From the NCBI RefSeq assembly GCF_001050195.2, contig NZ_DF967965.1, positions 48,449 to 112,448 on the forward strand: a stretch of DNA of 64,000 nucleotides. The letters run 5' to 3'. A program made the position numbers and the translations under genes. Under the pieces are notes generated by a model. It made no database searches. It worked only from the letters and a program-made list of their open reading frames with translations, and was not told the origin of the DNA. Below, piece after piece: positions 14,194 to 25,077 of this stretch. How positions within the stretch are numbered: the first letter of the stretch is position 1; each line of letters opens with the position of its first letter. The DNA comes from Anaerolinea thermolimosa. GTDB taxonomy: Bacteria; Chloroflexota; Anaerolineae; Anaerolineales; Anaerolineaceae.

Positions 14194-15038
14194 ACATTGA
14201 AGTCGAAGATCTTCACTTCAGTTATCCCGGTGGGGTAGAGGCGCTCCGCGGCATCACCCTGCGCATAGAGGGTGGCGAGCTGGTGGCGATGGTGGGGCAG
14301 AACGGATCGGGGAAAACCACCCTGGTGAAGCATTTCAACGGGCTATTACAGCCATCTCGTGGTTGTGTGCGGGTGGGCGACTGGGATACCCGTACGGTTT
14401 CGGTGGCTCGCCTGGCCTCAAGGGTGGGTTATGTATTTCAGAACCCGGATGATCAGCTTTTCTGCAAAACCGTGGCTGAAGAAGTGGCCTTTGGGCCGCG
14501 TAACCTGGGGTATGCCCCGGAGAAGGTGGAACAACTTGTTCGCCGTGCCCTTGCATGGACCGGACTCACCGGGCGAGAAGGTACCAACCCCTATGATCTT
14601 TCTCCCACCTGGCGAAAAATGGTTGCCCTGGCGGCGGTGCTTTCGATGGATACCCCGGTTGTGATCTTTGACGAACCCACTACCGGCCAGGACTGGCAAA
14701 GTGTGGCGCGCATGGCCAGGGTCATCGCGATGCTGAGAGAAGAGGGGAAGACGGTGATCACCATCACCCACGACATGGATTTTTGCGCCGAGAACTTCAC
14801 GCGGGTCATTGCACTGGGGGGCGGGCAGGTGCTGCTGGATGGCCCCGCGGATGAGGTGCTGGGAGAAGCCGAAATCCTGGCGCAGACGTTTGTGGAGCCT
14901 CCACAACTGGTGCGGCTGGCCAGACGGTTGGGATGGAAAGAGACCCCTCTCACCATCCCGGTTTTTCTGGATGCCTGCCGCCGCTCTGTGCGAAAAGAGG
15001 ACGGCGCGGATGGAGCGGAGAGAAGGTTCGATACCTGA
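14190..15038 (+). CDS. ecfA: ECF transporter ATPase 2 with degenerate signature
   Basis: A 282-residue ABC ATPase, partner of the preceding one. Walker A GQNGSGKTT, Q loop FQNPDDQ, Walker B VVIFDEPTTGQD and the H loop THDMDF are intact. The ABC signature LSGGQ is replaced by LSPTWRKM in the correct position before the helix leading to Walker B. In ABC dimers each ATP is held between one subunit's Walker A and the other's signature, so one of the two sites should be degenerate. The ATG overlaps the previous stop codon. The asymmetry is read directly; its effect on transport is inferred. Confidence 0.85.
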   Translation: MNIEVEDLHFSYPGGVEALRGITLRIEGGELVAMVGQNGSGKTTLVKHFNGLLQPSRGCVRVGDWDTRTVSVARLASRVGYVFQNPDDQLFCKTVAEEVAFGPRNLGYAPEKVEQLVRRALAWTGLTGREGTNPYDLSPTWRKMVALAAVLSMDTPVVIFDEPTTGQDWQSVARMARVIAMLREEGKTVITITHDMDFCAENFTRVIALGGGQVLLDGPADEVLGEAEILAQTFVEPPQLVRLARRLGWKETPLTIPVFLDACRRSVRKEDGADGAERRFDT

Positions 15039-15147
15039 ATAGGCTCTTTCCTTTTTAAGCCTGTAGTACACTTTAAACGGGAAAAGTTCACATTCCTGAA
15101 TCACCGACATCACTGTGTTAAGGTTGTACTTCACAGGAGTTAACCCC

Positions 15148-18100
15148 ATGGAACAGATTCGTAAAGATTTCTTGACCCCTCCTGCTACCTTTCGAGGGGC
15201 GCCTTTCTGGTCGTGGAATGATCGCCTGCAGGTGGATGAGCTGGTACGGCAGGTGCAGGATATGAAAGCCCATGGTATGGGCGGGTTCTTCATGCATTCA
15301 CGAGAAGGGTTGGAGACCCCTTACATGGGCCCGGAATGGATGGAGTGCATTCGCCAGACGGTGCAGGCGGCTCGGCAGGCCGGGATGTATGCCTGGTTGT
15401 ACGATGAAGACCGCTGGCCTTCGGGCTTTGCGGGGGGGCTGGTGCCGGCGCGCGGCGGCGATGCCTTCCGGGCAAAGATTCTCTCGGTGGAAGAATGCTC
15501 CAGCCTTCCCCCCGATGCGGATGAGGCGCTGGCGCTTTTTGCGGCAGTGATTGATGGAAGTGAAATCAGAGCCGCCCGCAGGTTGACTTCAGCGCAGGAA
15601 CAGCTTCAGCCGGGTGAGGTGGCTTTGATCTTCCGGCGCGAGATTTCGGGCCCGAGTGAGTGGTTCAACGACGATGCCTATGCCGATAACCTCAACCCCG
15701 ATTCGGTGGCGGCATTTCTGGACATCACCTACGAGGCTTATCGGAAAGAGGTCGGTGAGGAATTTGGCCGGGCGGTGCCGGGGATTTTCACCGATGAGCC
15801 GAATATTTTCAGCCACCATTCACCGGCCGGGCGGCGGGCGCTTCCCTGGACAGATGGTCTGGTGGAGATGTTCCGTGAGCGCCGCGGCTGGGACCTGCTG
15901 GATGGTCTCCCCTGGCTTTTTTACGATGGTGAACCGGCCGCCAGGGTTCGGCATGACTTCTGGTATACGATCAGCCAGCGTTTTACCGAAGCCTATTCCA
16001 GACAACTGGGGGAGTGGTGCGAGGCCAACGGGCTGGCATTTACCGGTCATTACCTCAACGAGGCCGAAATGGGGCACGGTATTTTGCGGGGCGGGGCGAT
16101 CATGCCGCATTACCGTTACCAGCAGGTGCCCGGGATTGACATGCTCACCGAGCAAAACCACGAGTTCATCACCATTAAGCAATGCAGCAGTGTGGCCAAT
16201 CAATTTGGGCGGCGCCGGGTGCTCTCTGAAACGTATGGCTGTTCGGGCTGGGAGTTCACCTTTGAAGGGCAGAAGTGGAATGGTGACTGGCAATACGTGC
16301 TGGGGGTGAACCTGCGCTGTCAGCACCTGGCGCTGTACTCCCTGCGCGGCTGTCGCAAGCGGGATTACCCCCCGTCCTTCAACTACAACACCACCTGGTG
16401 GGAATACAACGGGGTGGTTGAAGATTACTTTGCCCGCCTGGGGAGTATTTTAAGCAGGGGCCACGCCGTGCGCGATGTGCTGATGATCCATCCGGTATCG
16501 ACGGGTTGGATGATGCTGGGCGAGGGGGAAGAACGGGTGCAACAGGTGAACGCCTTTGGTGAACGGTTGAATACCTTTGTTCAGGCTCAGCTTGCCACGC
16601 ATTACGATTTTGACTTCGGCGATGAGCAGATCATGGCTACCGATGGGATCGTGGAAGGGAACCAGATTGGCGTGGGCCGGGCTCGTTATCGGGTGGTTGT
16701 CATCCCCCCCGAAACCAGAACTCTGCTGCCTTCCACGGTGGCATTGCTCACCCGCTTCCTGGATGCTGGCGGTGCAGTGCTGGGTTTTGAACCCCTGCCC
16801 GATTGTGTGGGTGCTGTTTCTGACCCACACCTTGCAAAATTATGGCAAAAGCCCGGGGTGACCGTGCTGAAAACCCCTGCTCAACTCAACCGTGCTCTCG
16901 AGGCGCTCCTTCCGCGGCGGATTTTGCTGGTGACCCCTCAGGGCCAGCAGGCCGCCCGCCTGCTCACCATGCAACGTAAAATGGAAGAGGGAATGGCTTT
17001 CTTTGTGGTCAATAATGACCGCCACCAGAGCTACCGGGTGAGTGTGGCGCTGGAAGCGGGAGAGTTTGTTGAGGGGTGCCTGGAAGAGTGGGACGCTCTC
17101 ACCGGTGAAACGCGCCCTGTGGAGGCGACTCTGCGTGATGGGATGTTCCACTTTGAAGCCGAATTTGCCCCGGCGGGTTCGCGGTTGTATATGATCTCGC
17201 GCTCTCCAGCCGGAGCGACCCGGCCCGGTGAGGGAGCGCGTCGGGGTGATGTACGGCAGGTGCAAACACCGGCGCGTGTGTGCTATGCCGGGCCATCGTT
17301 TGAGTTCAGCCGCACCGATCCCAACCTGCTCACTCTCGATTTCTGCCAGTGGCGGGTGAAGGGTGAAGCATGGTCTGAACTGATGCAGGTGTGGCAGGCG
17401 CAGGACGAGTTGCGCCGCAGACTGGGTATGCGTTCAATTTATTACAACGGCCTTCCTCAGCGTTACCGCTGGGCGCTGAACCCTCACCCTGGTGATGGAA
17501 CGCCCATGGAGATGCGGTTCACTTTCAAGGTTGAGGTTGTACCGCAAAAGCCGGTGTATTTGCTTCTGGAGAGGGCCGAACTCTTTGAGATCATGCTGAA
17601 CGGCCAGCCTGTCTCTGCCAGCTCTGTGGGATGGTACCTGGATCGTGCCTTCAAGAAAGTGCTTCTTCCGGCACTGCAAAAGGGAGACAATGAGCTGGTG
17701 ATCTCCTGCAGTTACACTCAATCCATGGAGCTGGAAGACTGTTACCTGCTGGGCGATTTTGGTGTTTCACTCGACCGGGTGATGGTTGCTGAACCGGAAC
17801 GGCTGCACACCGGGGATTGGACTGCCCAGGGGTACCCGCACTACGCCGGCGGGATGATTTACCATGCCCGCGTGGAATTTTCTCCCGGAGAGCGCGTATT
17901 TCTCCACCTTGGACCCTTCAGCGGGGTGCATGTGGTGGTGCACGTCAATGATCAGAAGGTGGGGCATATTCCGTGGCGGGCGGCGAACGGACTGGAACTC
18001 ACCCGCTTCCTTCAGCCCGGAGAAAACCGGGTTGGGATCGAGGTGGTCAGCAGCCCGCGCAACATGCTGGGCCCACTGCACCGTGCCCCTGAACATGAAC

Positions 18101-18213
18101 CCTGGACGGACTGGCGATCCTTCCGGCGCACGGATGAAAGCTTCACTCCGGATTACGTGTTCTGGCCGTGGGGATTGACCGGGCAGGTGCGTTTTATTGT
18201 TCAAAGATCATAA
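15148..18213 (+). CDS. Large GH106-like glycosyl hydrolase
   Basis: A 1021-residue protein. The first 60 residues contain FRGAPFWSWNDRLQVDEL and GMGGFFMHSREGLETPYMG, a signature of the large GH106-like family that includes alpha-L-rhamnosidases. A TIM-barrel catalytic part fills the first half (DEDRWPSGFAGG, FTDEPNIF), a beta-rich middle follows, and the last 200 residues look like a galactose-binding-like sandwich (LHLGPFSGVHVVVHVNDQKV). No signal peptide is visible, so it probably acts inside the cell on imported oligosaccharides. Rhamnosidase activity is a family-level inference. ATG 15148 follows AGGAG; an upstream frame extension is rejected. A weak terminator lies downstream. Confidence 0.75.
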   Translation: MEQIRKDFLTPPATFRGAPFWSWNDRLQVDELVRQVQDMKAHGMGGFFMHSREGLETPYMGPEWMECIRQTVQAARQAGMYAWLYDEDRWPSGFAGGLVPARGGDAFRAKILSVEECSSLPPDADEALALFAAVIDGSEIRAARRLTSAQEQLQPGEVALIFRREISGPSEWFNDDAYADNLNPDSVAAFLDITYEAYRKEVGEEFGRAVPGIFTDEPNIFSHHSPAGRRALPWTDGLVEMFRERRGWDLLDGLPWLFYDGEPAARVRHDFWYTISQRFTEAYSRQLGEWCEANGLAFTGHYLNEAEMGHGILRGGAIMPHYRYQQVPGIDMLTEQNHEFITIKQCSSVANQFGRRRVLSETYGCSGWEFTFEGQKWNGDWQYVLGVNLRCQHLALYSLRGCRKRDYPPSFNYNTTWWEYNGVVEDYFARLGSILSRGHAVRDVLMIHPVSTGWMMLGEGEERVQQVNAFGERLNTFVQAQLATHYDFDFGDEQIMATDGIVEGNQIGVGRARYRVVVIPPETRTLLPSTVALLTRFLDAGGAVLGFEPLPDCVGAVSDPHLAKLWQKPGVTVLKTPAQLNRALEALLPRRILLVTPQGQQAARLLTMQRKMEEGMAFFVVNNDRHQSYRVSVALEAGEFVEGCLEEWDALTGETRPVEATLRDGMFHFEAEFAPAGSRLYMISRSPAGATRPGEGARRGDVRQVQTPARVCYAGPSFEFSRTDPNLLTLDFCQWRVKGEAWSELMQVWQAQDELRRRLGMRSIYYNGLPQRYRWALNPHPGDGTPMEMRFTFKVEVVPQKPVYLLLERAELFEIMLNGQPVSASSVGWYLDRAFKKVLLPALQKGDNELVISCSYTQSMELEDCYLLGDFGVSLDRVMVAEPERLHTGDWTAQGYPHYAGGMIYHARVEFSPGERVFLHLGPFSGVHVVVHVNDQKVGHIPWRAANGLELTRFLQPGENRVGIEVVSSPRNMLGPLHRAPEHEPWTDWRSFRRTDESFTPDYVFWPWGLTGQVRFIVQRS

Positions 18214-18329
18214 GTTCCGCAGGATGGGTGATGGCGGGGAGAAATTCCTGAACGAAGCCATCATCCATCCCGGGCAGGAACAAGATCAATATCGAGGGGC
18301 TTCTCTGACCGGTACGCTTTGCGAGCCGC

Positions 18330-18348
18330 CCCGTTGAGACGGGTTTTT
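18330..18348 (+). terminator. Weak terminator after the GH106-like gene
   Basis: CCCGT (18330-18334) pairs with ACGGG (18339-18343), followed by TTTTT. The stem is only 5 bp. Confidence 0.4.
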
Positions 18349-18524
18349 CTTCTGCACTGGCGCTTTGCCTGTGGATGAAAAAGGTAGCGCTGGTATGGGC
18401 ATATCTGCGCGAGCAGATCAAGATGGGTGACCTTTATGCCATGCTGTTCACCAGTGCCATCGCCGAAGGAAAACGCAGAAGCGGAGACCGCAAAAGTAGT
18501 TGGAGAAATAGAAGCCTTTGTTGC

Positions 18525-18530
18525 TATACT
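18525..18530 (+). promoter_or_regulatory. -10 box of arfB; leaderless
   Basis: TATACT with six bases to ATG 18537; a partial -35 (TGGAGA, 18501-18506) lies 18 bp upstream. Confidence 0.55.
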
Positions 18531-18536
18531 TTGCTT

Positions 18537-18956
18537 ATGATTGAGGTGAGTCCTTCGATAAAACTGGACGAGAGCGAATTGCAGTTCGACTATATCCGCG
18601 CCCCTGGCCCCGGCGGGCAAAATGTGAATAAAGTTTCCAGCGCGGTACAGCTTCGGTTTCATGTAATTCGTTCTCCCTCTCTGCCGCCTGAAGTAAAGGA
18701 ACGGTTAGCGCGCCTGGCAGGACGAAAGATGAATGATGCGGGGGTGTTGATCATCGAGGCTCATGCCTATCGCACCCAGGAGCAGAATCGCGCCGATGCC
18801 ATCCGGCGGCTGGTAGCGCTGATTCGAAAAGCCAGCCAGGTTCCCCGGGTTCGGAAACCCACGCGGCCGTCAGGCGCCGGGAGAGCCCGCGAAAAAGCCC
18901 ATCGCAGTCGGATCAAAGCCATGCGCCGGCTTGATCTCCATGACTGGGAAGAATGA
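18537..18956 (+). CDS. arfB: Ribosome-rescue peptidyl-tRNA hydrolase ArfB
   Basis: A 139-residue protein of the release-factor-like ArfB (YaeJ) family. It has the catalytic GGQ motif in the usual context (RAPGPGGQNVNKV, residues 21-33) and a basic C-terminal tail rich in Arg/Lys (KPTRPSGAGRAREKAHRSR), which in ArfB enters the empty mRNA channel of stalled ribosomes. It lacks the codon-recognition domains of full release factors. The length equals E. coli ArfB (140). The ATG lies six bases after a -10 box, so the mRNA is probably leaderless. It sits alone between glycan genes and is not obviously related to them. Confidence 0.9.
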   Translation: MIEVSPSIKLDESELQFDYIRAPGPGGQNVNKVSSAVQLRFHVIRSPSLPPEVKERLARLAGRKMNDAGVLIIEAHAYRTQEQNRADAIRRLVALIRKASQVPRVRKPTRPSGAGRAREKAHRSRIKAMRRLDLHDWEE

Positions 18957-18975
18957 ACCGGGAGGTGATGAGGAG

Positions 18976-20064
18976 ATGAGGCAGAGATTGGAAAGAGTGT
19001 TTCTCTGCGCGGCACAAAAACTCCGCCGTCTGGTGAGGGAACATCCCGATCAATTTCCTATGTACACCACCGGCGGGAAGTGGGACTTCAGCGGTGAGGT
19101 GTGGACCAACTGGTGCGAGGGGTTCCCTGGAGGGCAGTTCTGGCTGCTCTACCAGCATACCAGTGAGCCTGAATGGCGCAGGCTTGCTGAACATTATGCG
19201 CGGCTCATCGAAGGACGAAAAACCGACCGGAACGTACACGATCTGGGCTTTCTGTTCTGGCCAACCTGGAAACCCTGGTATGACCTGACCGGAGACCCGG
19301 AACATCAGGCGGTGCTCATCGAAGCCGGACAGACGATGGGGTTGCGCTATCGCGAGAAGGGACAGTATTTGCATTCTTTCCTGGCTGAAAACAGCCTGTT
19401 TATCGATATCATGATGAACGTTGGGATCGTGTTTTACGCCGCCCGGCAGACAGGGGATACGGCGCTGGAAGAGAAGGCGCTCCGTCACTGCCTGACCACC
19501 CGCCGAACCCTGGTGCGCGGTGACGGCTCTACTGCCCATGAGGGTATCTTTGACCCGGAGACGGGAGAATTCCTGCGGCAGTCAACCCAGCAGGGATGGC
19601 GGAGTGACTCGAGCTGGGCAAGGGGGCTTGCGTGGGCGCTGTATGGTTTTGGCACCGTTTACGGCCTTACGGGTGATCCCCGTTTTTTAGACACAGCTGA
19701 AGCCTGTGCTCGTTATTATATGGAGCGAACCCCCGCGCATGGCGTCCCGCCGAATGACTGGGATGAACCCGATCCGCTCTATCCTTATGAAAGTTCGGCG
19801 GCGGCCATTGCGGCGAGTGGTCTGCTTCAACTGGCCGGGCTGAGCCCTGCGCGACGGCCTGCCAGCGTCTACCGGGAATATGCCTTGCAAATTCTTGATA
19901 CATTGTGCGAGCCCGAATTTCTGGCCCTTGAGGAACGTGAATGGGACGGGGTGCTCAAACACGGCATTTACCATCTTCGCAAAGGGCTGGGCGTGGATGA
20001 ATCGGTCATGTGGGGAGATTATTTCTTCCTTGAAGCCTGTTTCAGGGTGCTGCATGGAGATTAA
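18976..20064 (+). CDS. GH88 unsaturated glucuronyl hydrolase
   Basis: A 362-residue enzyme of glycoside hydrolase family 88. These hydrolases remove the 4,5-unsaturated uronic acid left at the non-reducing end by polysaccharide lyases. The (alpha/alpha)6-barrel motifs are present: NVHDLGFLFW with the first catalytic Asp, NSLFIDIMMN with the second, and SSWARGLAWALYGF, which fits GH88 better than GH105. There is no signal peptide, so it is cytoplasmic. The start is ATG 18976, with GGAGG ten bases upstream. It overlaps the next gene (SDR) by 11 bp, so the uronic acid product is probably passed on to a reductase step. Confidence 0.85.
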   Translation: MRQRLERVFLCAAQKLRRLVREHPDQFPMYTTGGKWDFSGEVWTNWCEGFPGGQFWLLYQHTSEPEWRRLAEHYARLIEGRKTDRNVHDLGFLFWPTWKPWYDLTGDPEHQAVLIEAGQTMGLRYREKGQYLHSFLAENSLFIDIMMNVGIVFYAARQTGDTALEEKALRHCLTTRRTLVRGDGSTAHEGIFDPETGEFLRQSTQQGWRSDSSWARGLAWALYGFGTVYGLTGDPRFLDTAEACARYYMERTPAHGVPPNDWDEPDPLYPYESSAAAIAASGLLQLAGLSPARRPASVYREYALQILDTLCEPEFLALEEREWDGVLKHGIYHLRKGLGVDESVMWGDYFFLEACFRVLHGD

Positions 20065-20827
20065 ATCGGCACTGGTAACCGGTGGAAGCCGTGGTATTGG
20101 CCGCGCAATTGTTCTGGCGCTGGCTGCCCGTGGCTGGCAGGTGGTGTTCAGTTACCTTGCGCATGCAGAGGCCGCTGAAGAGACGCGCCGCGCCGCCGTA
20201 AATGGAGGAGGGCGGGCGCTGCCGGTGCAGGCGGATGTCTCCGAAGAGACCGGGCGAGAGCACCTCATCCAGACGGTGCTGGATTCTTTCGGAAGGGTGG
20301 ATTTGCTGGTCAACAACGCCGGAATAGCCCCGCGTGTACGCACCGACCTGCTGGAGGTGAGTGAAACCAGTTATGATGAGGTGATGACCACCAATCTCAA
20401 AGGGCCGTTCTTCCTCACCTGCCGGGTGGCGCGCGTGATGATGGCTCAGGCAGACCGGGAAGATGGCCTCACCCCGGCGATCATCAATATCGGCTCGATC
20501 TCGGCGTATACCTCCAGTGTGAACCGGGCCGAGTATTGCCTCTCGAAGGCCGGAATGGCCATGATGACCCGTCTTTTTGCCGACCGCCTGGCGGAGGAGG
20601 GCATCAGAGTCTATGAGGTGCGCCCCGGCATCATTGCTACCGAGATGACCGCCGGGGTGCGGGAAAAATATGATCGGTTAATCGACGGAGGGCTGCTCCC
20701 CTTGCGCCGCTGGGGACAACCCGATGATGTGGCGCGGGCGGTGGTCATGCTGGCCGAAGGTGCCTTACCCTACTCCACCGGTGAAGTCATTAATGTGGAT
20801 GGTGGTTTTCATCTGCGGCGTCTGTAA
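20054..20827 (+). CDS. Short-chain dehydrogenase/reductase
   Basis: A 257-residue NAD(P)-dependent oxidoreductase of the classical SDR family. The cofactor motif [10 protein letters not shown] is at residues 9-18, NNAG near 90, the catalytic Ser in [11 protein letters not shown], and the catalytic Tyr/Lys as YCLSK. It resembles FabG-type 3-ketoacyl reductases and sugar/uronate SDRs. The tight overlap with GH88 makes a sugar or uronate keto substrate more likely than fatty-acid synthesis; this is inferred from context. ATG 20054 is used; the longer open frame overlapping the GH88 gene is a shadow. Confidence 0.85.
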   Translation: MEIKSALVTGGSRGIGRAIVLALAARGWQVVFSYLAHAEAAEETRRAAVNGGGRALPVQADVSEETGREHLIQTVLDSFGRVDLLVNNAGIAPRVRTDLLEVSETSYDEVMTTNLKGPFFLTCRVARVMMAQADREDGLTPAIINIGSISAYTSSVNRAEYCLSKAGMAMMTRLFADRLAEEGIRVYEVRPGIIATEMTAGVREKYDRLIDGGLLPLRRWGQPDDVARAVVMLAEGALPYSTGEVINVDGGFHLRRL

Positions 20828-20853
20828 TTACTGTCATGCGTGGAGATGAAAAT

Positions 20854-22281
20854 ATGCCCTATCCGAAGATTGCATCTTTGCGTAAACCGGCGGCTTTTCT
20901 GGCGCGGCTGGAGGAACTCGGATTGGAACTGCCCTTTGACGAGGTGATCGAGCCGGCGCCGGCTTCACCCCTGGCCCGGCCTCTTCAGGTAGATGGCCTG
21001 GAGGTAGGCAATCGGTTTTGTGTGCTGCCCATGGAAGGGTGGGACGGTACCCCGGAGGGGCGACCCACGCAGCTCACGCTGCGCCGCTGGCGCCGCTTTG
21101 GTCAAAGCGGGGCAAAGCTGATCTGGGGTGGTGAGGCGGTTGCCATTCGCGCAGATGGGCGTGCCAACCCCAACCAGCTGATGATTCATCGGGAGACCCT
21201 GGCCGATTTAGAAAATCTGCGTAAAGAACTGGTAACCGCGCATGAGGAAGCATACGGTTCACGGGCCGGGCTGGTGGTGGGTTTGCAGCTGACTCACTCC
21301 GGGCGTTATGCCCGCCCTCAAGGCAAACCCGCGCCGCGCCTTGCTTACGATCATCCTCTGCTCAATGAACGGGTTGGGTTGCCTTTCCCATCACGGAATG
21401 TGATGAGCGATGATGAGGTGGATGAGATCATTGAAGATTTTATTCGGGCGGCCGTGCTGGCTGAAGAAGCAGGCTTTGATTTTGTGGACATCAAGCACTG
21501 CCACGGGTATTTACTGCATGAATTTCTGAGCGCAGTTGACCGTCCCGGGCGGTATGGGGGCAGTCTGGAAAACCGCACCCGCCCGGCGCGTGAAATCATC
21601 CGCGGAATCAGACAACGGGCGCCCGGTCTGCGGGTGGGGGTACGGCTGAGTGCGTTTGATTTTTTACCCTTCCAGCCCGGGCCTGAGGGGACGGGTACGC
21701 CCATGCCATGGCAGGGGGTTTACCCTTATGCTTTCGGGGGAGATGGCACAGGGCTTGGTATTGACCTGCGGGAACCGGCGGCCTTTCTTTCCATGTTGCA
21801 GGCGTGGGGGGTCAGACTGATCTGTATCACTGCTGGCAGTCCGTATACCAACCCGCACATCCAGCGTCCGGCGTATTTTCCGCCCTCCGATGGCTATCAG
21901 CTTTTCGAGGACCCGCTGGTGGGCGTTGCCCGTCAGATACAAGTCACAGCGGCCCTCAAGGCGAGTTTTCCCGGATTAACCATGGTGGGGTCGGCTTATT
22001 CGTACCTGCAGGAATATATACCCCATGTGGCGCAGGCCGTGGTGCGCCGTGGCATGGCCGACCTGGTGGGGCTGGGCAGGTCAATGCTGGCGTATCCACA
22101 GCTCCCGGCAGACGTGCTTTCGGGTCGGGGAGTACAGCGCAAATATCTCTGCCGCACGTTCAGTGATTGCACCACCGCCCCACGGCACGGGCTGGTCTCT
22201 GGCTGTTACCCGCTGGATGATTTTTATAAGTCGCGCCCGGAGAATGAGCTTCTCAATCAGATCAAGTATCCTCAGGGATGA
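20854..22281 (+). CDS. NADH:flavin oxidoreductase, old yellow enzyme family
   Basis: A 475-residue FMN-dependent TIM-barrel oxidoreductase. The family block [15 protein letters not shown], the active-site region [18 protein letters not shown], and [17 protein letters not shown] all match old-yellow-enzyme proteins. It is longer than typical single-domain members (about 370) because of insertions and an N-terminal extension, but it lacks the C-terminal NAD-binding half of dienoyl-CoA reductases. The C-terminus has a [14 protein letters not shown] segment with two Cys. ATG 20854 follows GGAGATG. It is placed directly after the SDR and may reduce an alpha,beta-unsaturated intermediate from unsaturated uronides; this is a guess from position. 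Confidence 0.8.
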   Translation: MPYPKIASLRKPAAFLARLEELGLELPFDEVIEPAPASPLARPLQVDGLEVGNRFCVLPMEGWDGTPEGRPTQLTLRRWRRFGQSGAKLIWGGEAVAIRADGRANPNQLMIHRETLADLENLRKELVTAHEEAYGSRAGLVVGLQLTHSGRYARPQGKPAPRLAYDHPLLNERVGLPFPSRNVMSDDEVDEIIEDFIRAAVLAEEAGFDFVDIKHCHGYLLHEFLSAVDRPGRYGGSLENRTRPAREIIRGIRQRAPGLRVGVRLSAFDFLPFQPGPEGTGTPMPWQGVYPYAFGGDGTGLGIDLREPAAFLSMLQAWGVRLICITAGSPYTNPHIQRPAYFPPSDGYQLFEDPLVGVARQIQVTAALKASFPGLTMVGSAYSYLQEYIPHVAQAVVRRGMADLVGLGRSMLAYPQLPADVLSGRGVQRKYLCRTFSDCTTAPRHGLVSGCYPLDDFYKSRPENELLNQIKYPQG

Positions 22282-22348
22282 TCTCAGCGGTGGCAGGCAG
22301 CCGTTCTGACCCTGAAAGCCTTTGGAGCGGCGTGGGGCGAAAGGATGA

Positions 22349-23941
<1,593 letters not shown>

Positions 23942-23953
23942 TCCATAGTATGT

Positions 23954-23985
23954 ACAGGCGAGGCCTTTGACCGGGCCTCGCCTGT
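23954..23985 (+). other. Intercistronic hairpin after GH51
   Basis: ACAGGCGAGGCC (23954-23965) pairs with GGCCTCGCCTGT (23974-23985), a perfect 12-bp stem without a T-run. It may be a processing or mRNA-stability element between the GH51 and alcohol dehydrogenase genes. Confidence 0.55.
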
Positions 23986-24007
23986 GTGGAAAGCAGGTGC
24001 TGAGAAG

Positions 24008-25036
24008 ATGAAAGCGGTACGGCTGGTAGAGGTGGGAAAGCCTCTTGAATTACACCAGGTGCCCATCCCATCGGTAGGGGAGCATGATGTGCTGGTGCGG
24101 GTGCGCGCTGCCGGAATTTGCCATTCGGATGTGCATTATCGCGCCGGGAAATCTCCCGTGTACCCGTTGCCCATGACGCTGGGGCATGAGGTGGCCGGTG
24201 TGGTAGAAGCCGTGGGGCGGGAGGTCAGGCGCGTCAGGCCGGGAGACAGGGTGTGTCTTCATTACATGGTGACCTGCGGGAATTGCTTTTACTGCAGTGC
24301 CGGCAGTGAGCAGTTCTGTGAAAGCGGGCGGATGATCGGCCATTACACCGATGGTGGTTACGCTGAGTTCATTGCCGTGCCTGAACGCAATGCAGTGCTC
24401 CTGCCGGAGGAAATTTCGTTTGAGCAGGGAGCCACACTGATGTGCGCCTCGGCCACTGCCCTGCATGCTTTGCGAAAATCGCGCCTGCGGGGTGGTGAGA
24501 CGCTGGCAGTTTTTGGTGTGGGCGGACTGGGCTACTCGGCGATTCAGCTGGGACGGGCGTTCGGCGCGCGTGAAGTCTTTGCAGTGGATATCTCGGAGCA
24601 CAAACTGAGCCTGGCTGAAAAAGTGGGCGCCACGCCGGTGAATGCGGCCCGCACCGACCCCGTCGAAGAGATTCGTCGGCTCACCGGCGGGTATGGGGTG
24701 GATGTGGCGCTGGAATTGATTGGCTTGCCCATCACCATGGAGCAGGCATTACGTTCACTGGCGGTTTTCGGGCGGGCGGTGATCGTTGGGATCAGTGACC
24801 GTCCCATTTCTGTGGATACATACCGCGAGTTGCTTGGCCCTGAGCGTGAGTTGATTGGCTCAAACGATCATTTGCTTCAGGAACTCCCGTTGTTGATCGA
24901 ACTGGCACGGCGAGGGGCACTCGACCTTTCGGAGGTGGTGTCGCGCACAATCCCGCTGGAAGCCGGGGCCATCAATGCGGCACTGGATGATCTGGAGCAT
25001 TTCAGTGAGCATGTACGCACCGTTATCGTCCCTTAA
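24008..25036 (+). CDS. Zinc-dependent alcohol dehydrogenase
   Basis: A 342-residue medium-chain dehydrogenase. The catalytic zinc ligands lie in AAGICHSDVH and LGHEVAG, and the structural zinc loop is CGNCFYCSAGSEQFC (four Cys). The NAD-binding motif is FGVGGLGYSAIQLG, followed by an acidic residue (AVDIS), which points to NAD. It acts on an alcohol or polyol; position between arabinofuranosidase and arabinose isomerase suggests a sugar alcohol, without proof. ATG 24008 has AGGTG upstream. It is read in the same direction as its neighbours with short gaps, so it is likely part of the arabinose transcript. Confidence 0.88.
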   Translation: MKAVRLVEVGKPLELHQVPIPSVGEHDVLVRVRAAGICHSDVHYRAGKSPVYPLPMTLGHEVAGVVEAVGREVRRVRPGDRVCLHYMVTCGNCFYCSAGSEQFCESGRMIGHYTDGGYAEFIAVPERNAVLLPEEISFEQGATLMCASATALHALRKSRLRGGETLAVFGVGGLGYSAIQLGRAFGAREVFAVDISEHKLSLAEKVGATPVNAARTDPVEEIRRLTGGYGVDVALELIGLPITMEQALRSLAVFGRAVIVGISDRPISVDTYRELLGPERELIGSNDHLLQELPLLIELARRGALDLSEVVSRTIPLEAGAINAALDDLEHFSEHVRTVIVP

Positions 25037-25077
25037 AATCGGCGGTCTCTTCTTTTTCTTAGAACAGGAGGTTTGCC

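Larger units (their letters stand above)
18214..18536. other. Intergenic stretch with no convincing gene
   Basis: This 323-base gap carries a weak terminator (18330-18348) and the -10 box of arfB (18525-18530). Short open frames occur on both strands, including an upstream extension of the arfB frame from 18375, but none has a Shine-Dalgarno site, a family match or protein-like composition. Confidence 0.5.

Noticed and set aside
18375-18536. Upstream extension of the arfB frame
   Set aside because: No ribosome site, does not match the family, and lies upstream of the -10 box.
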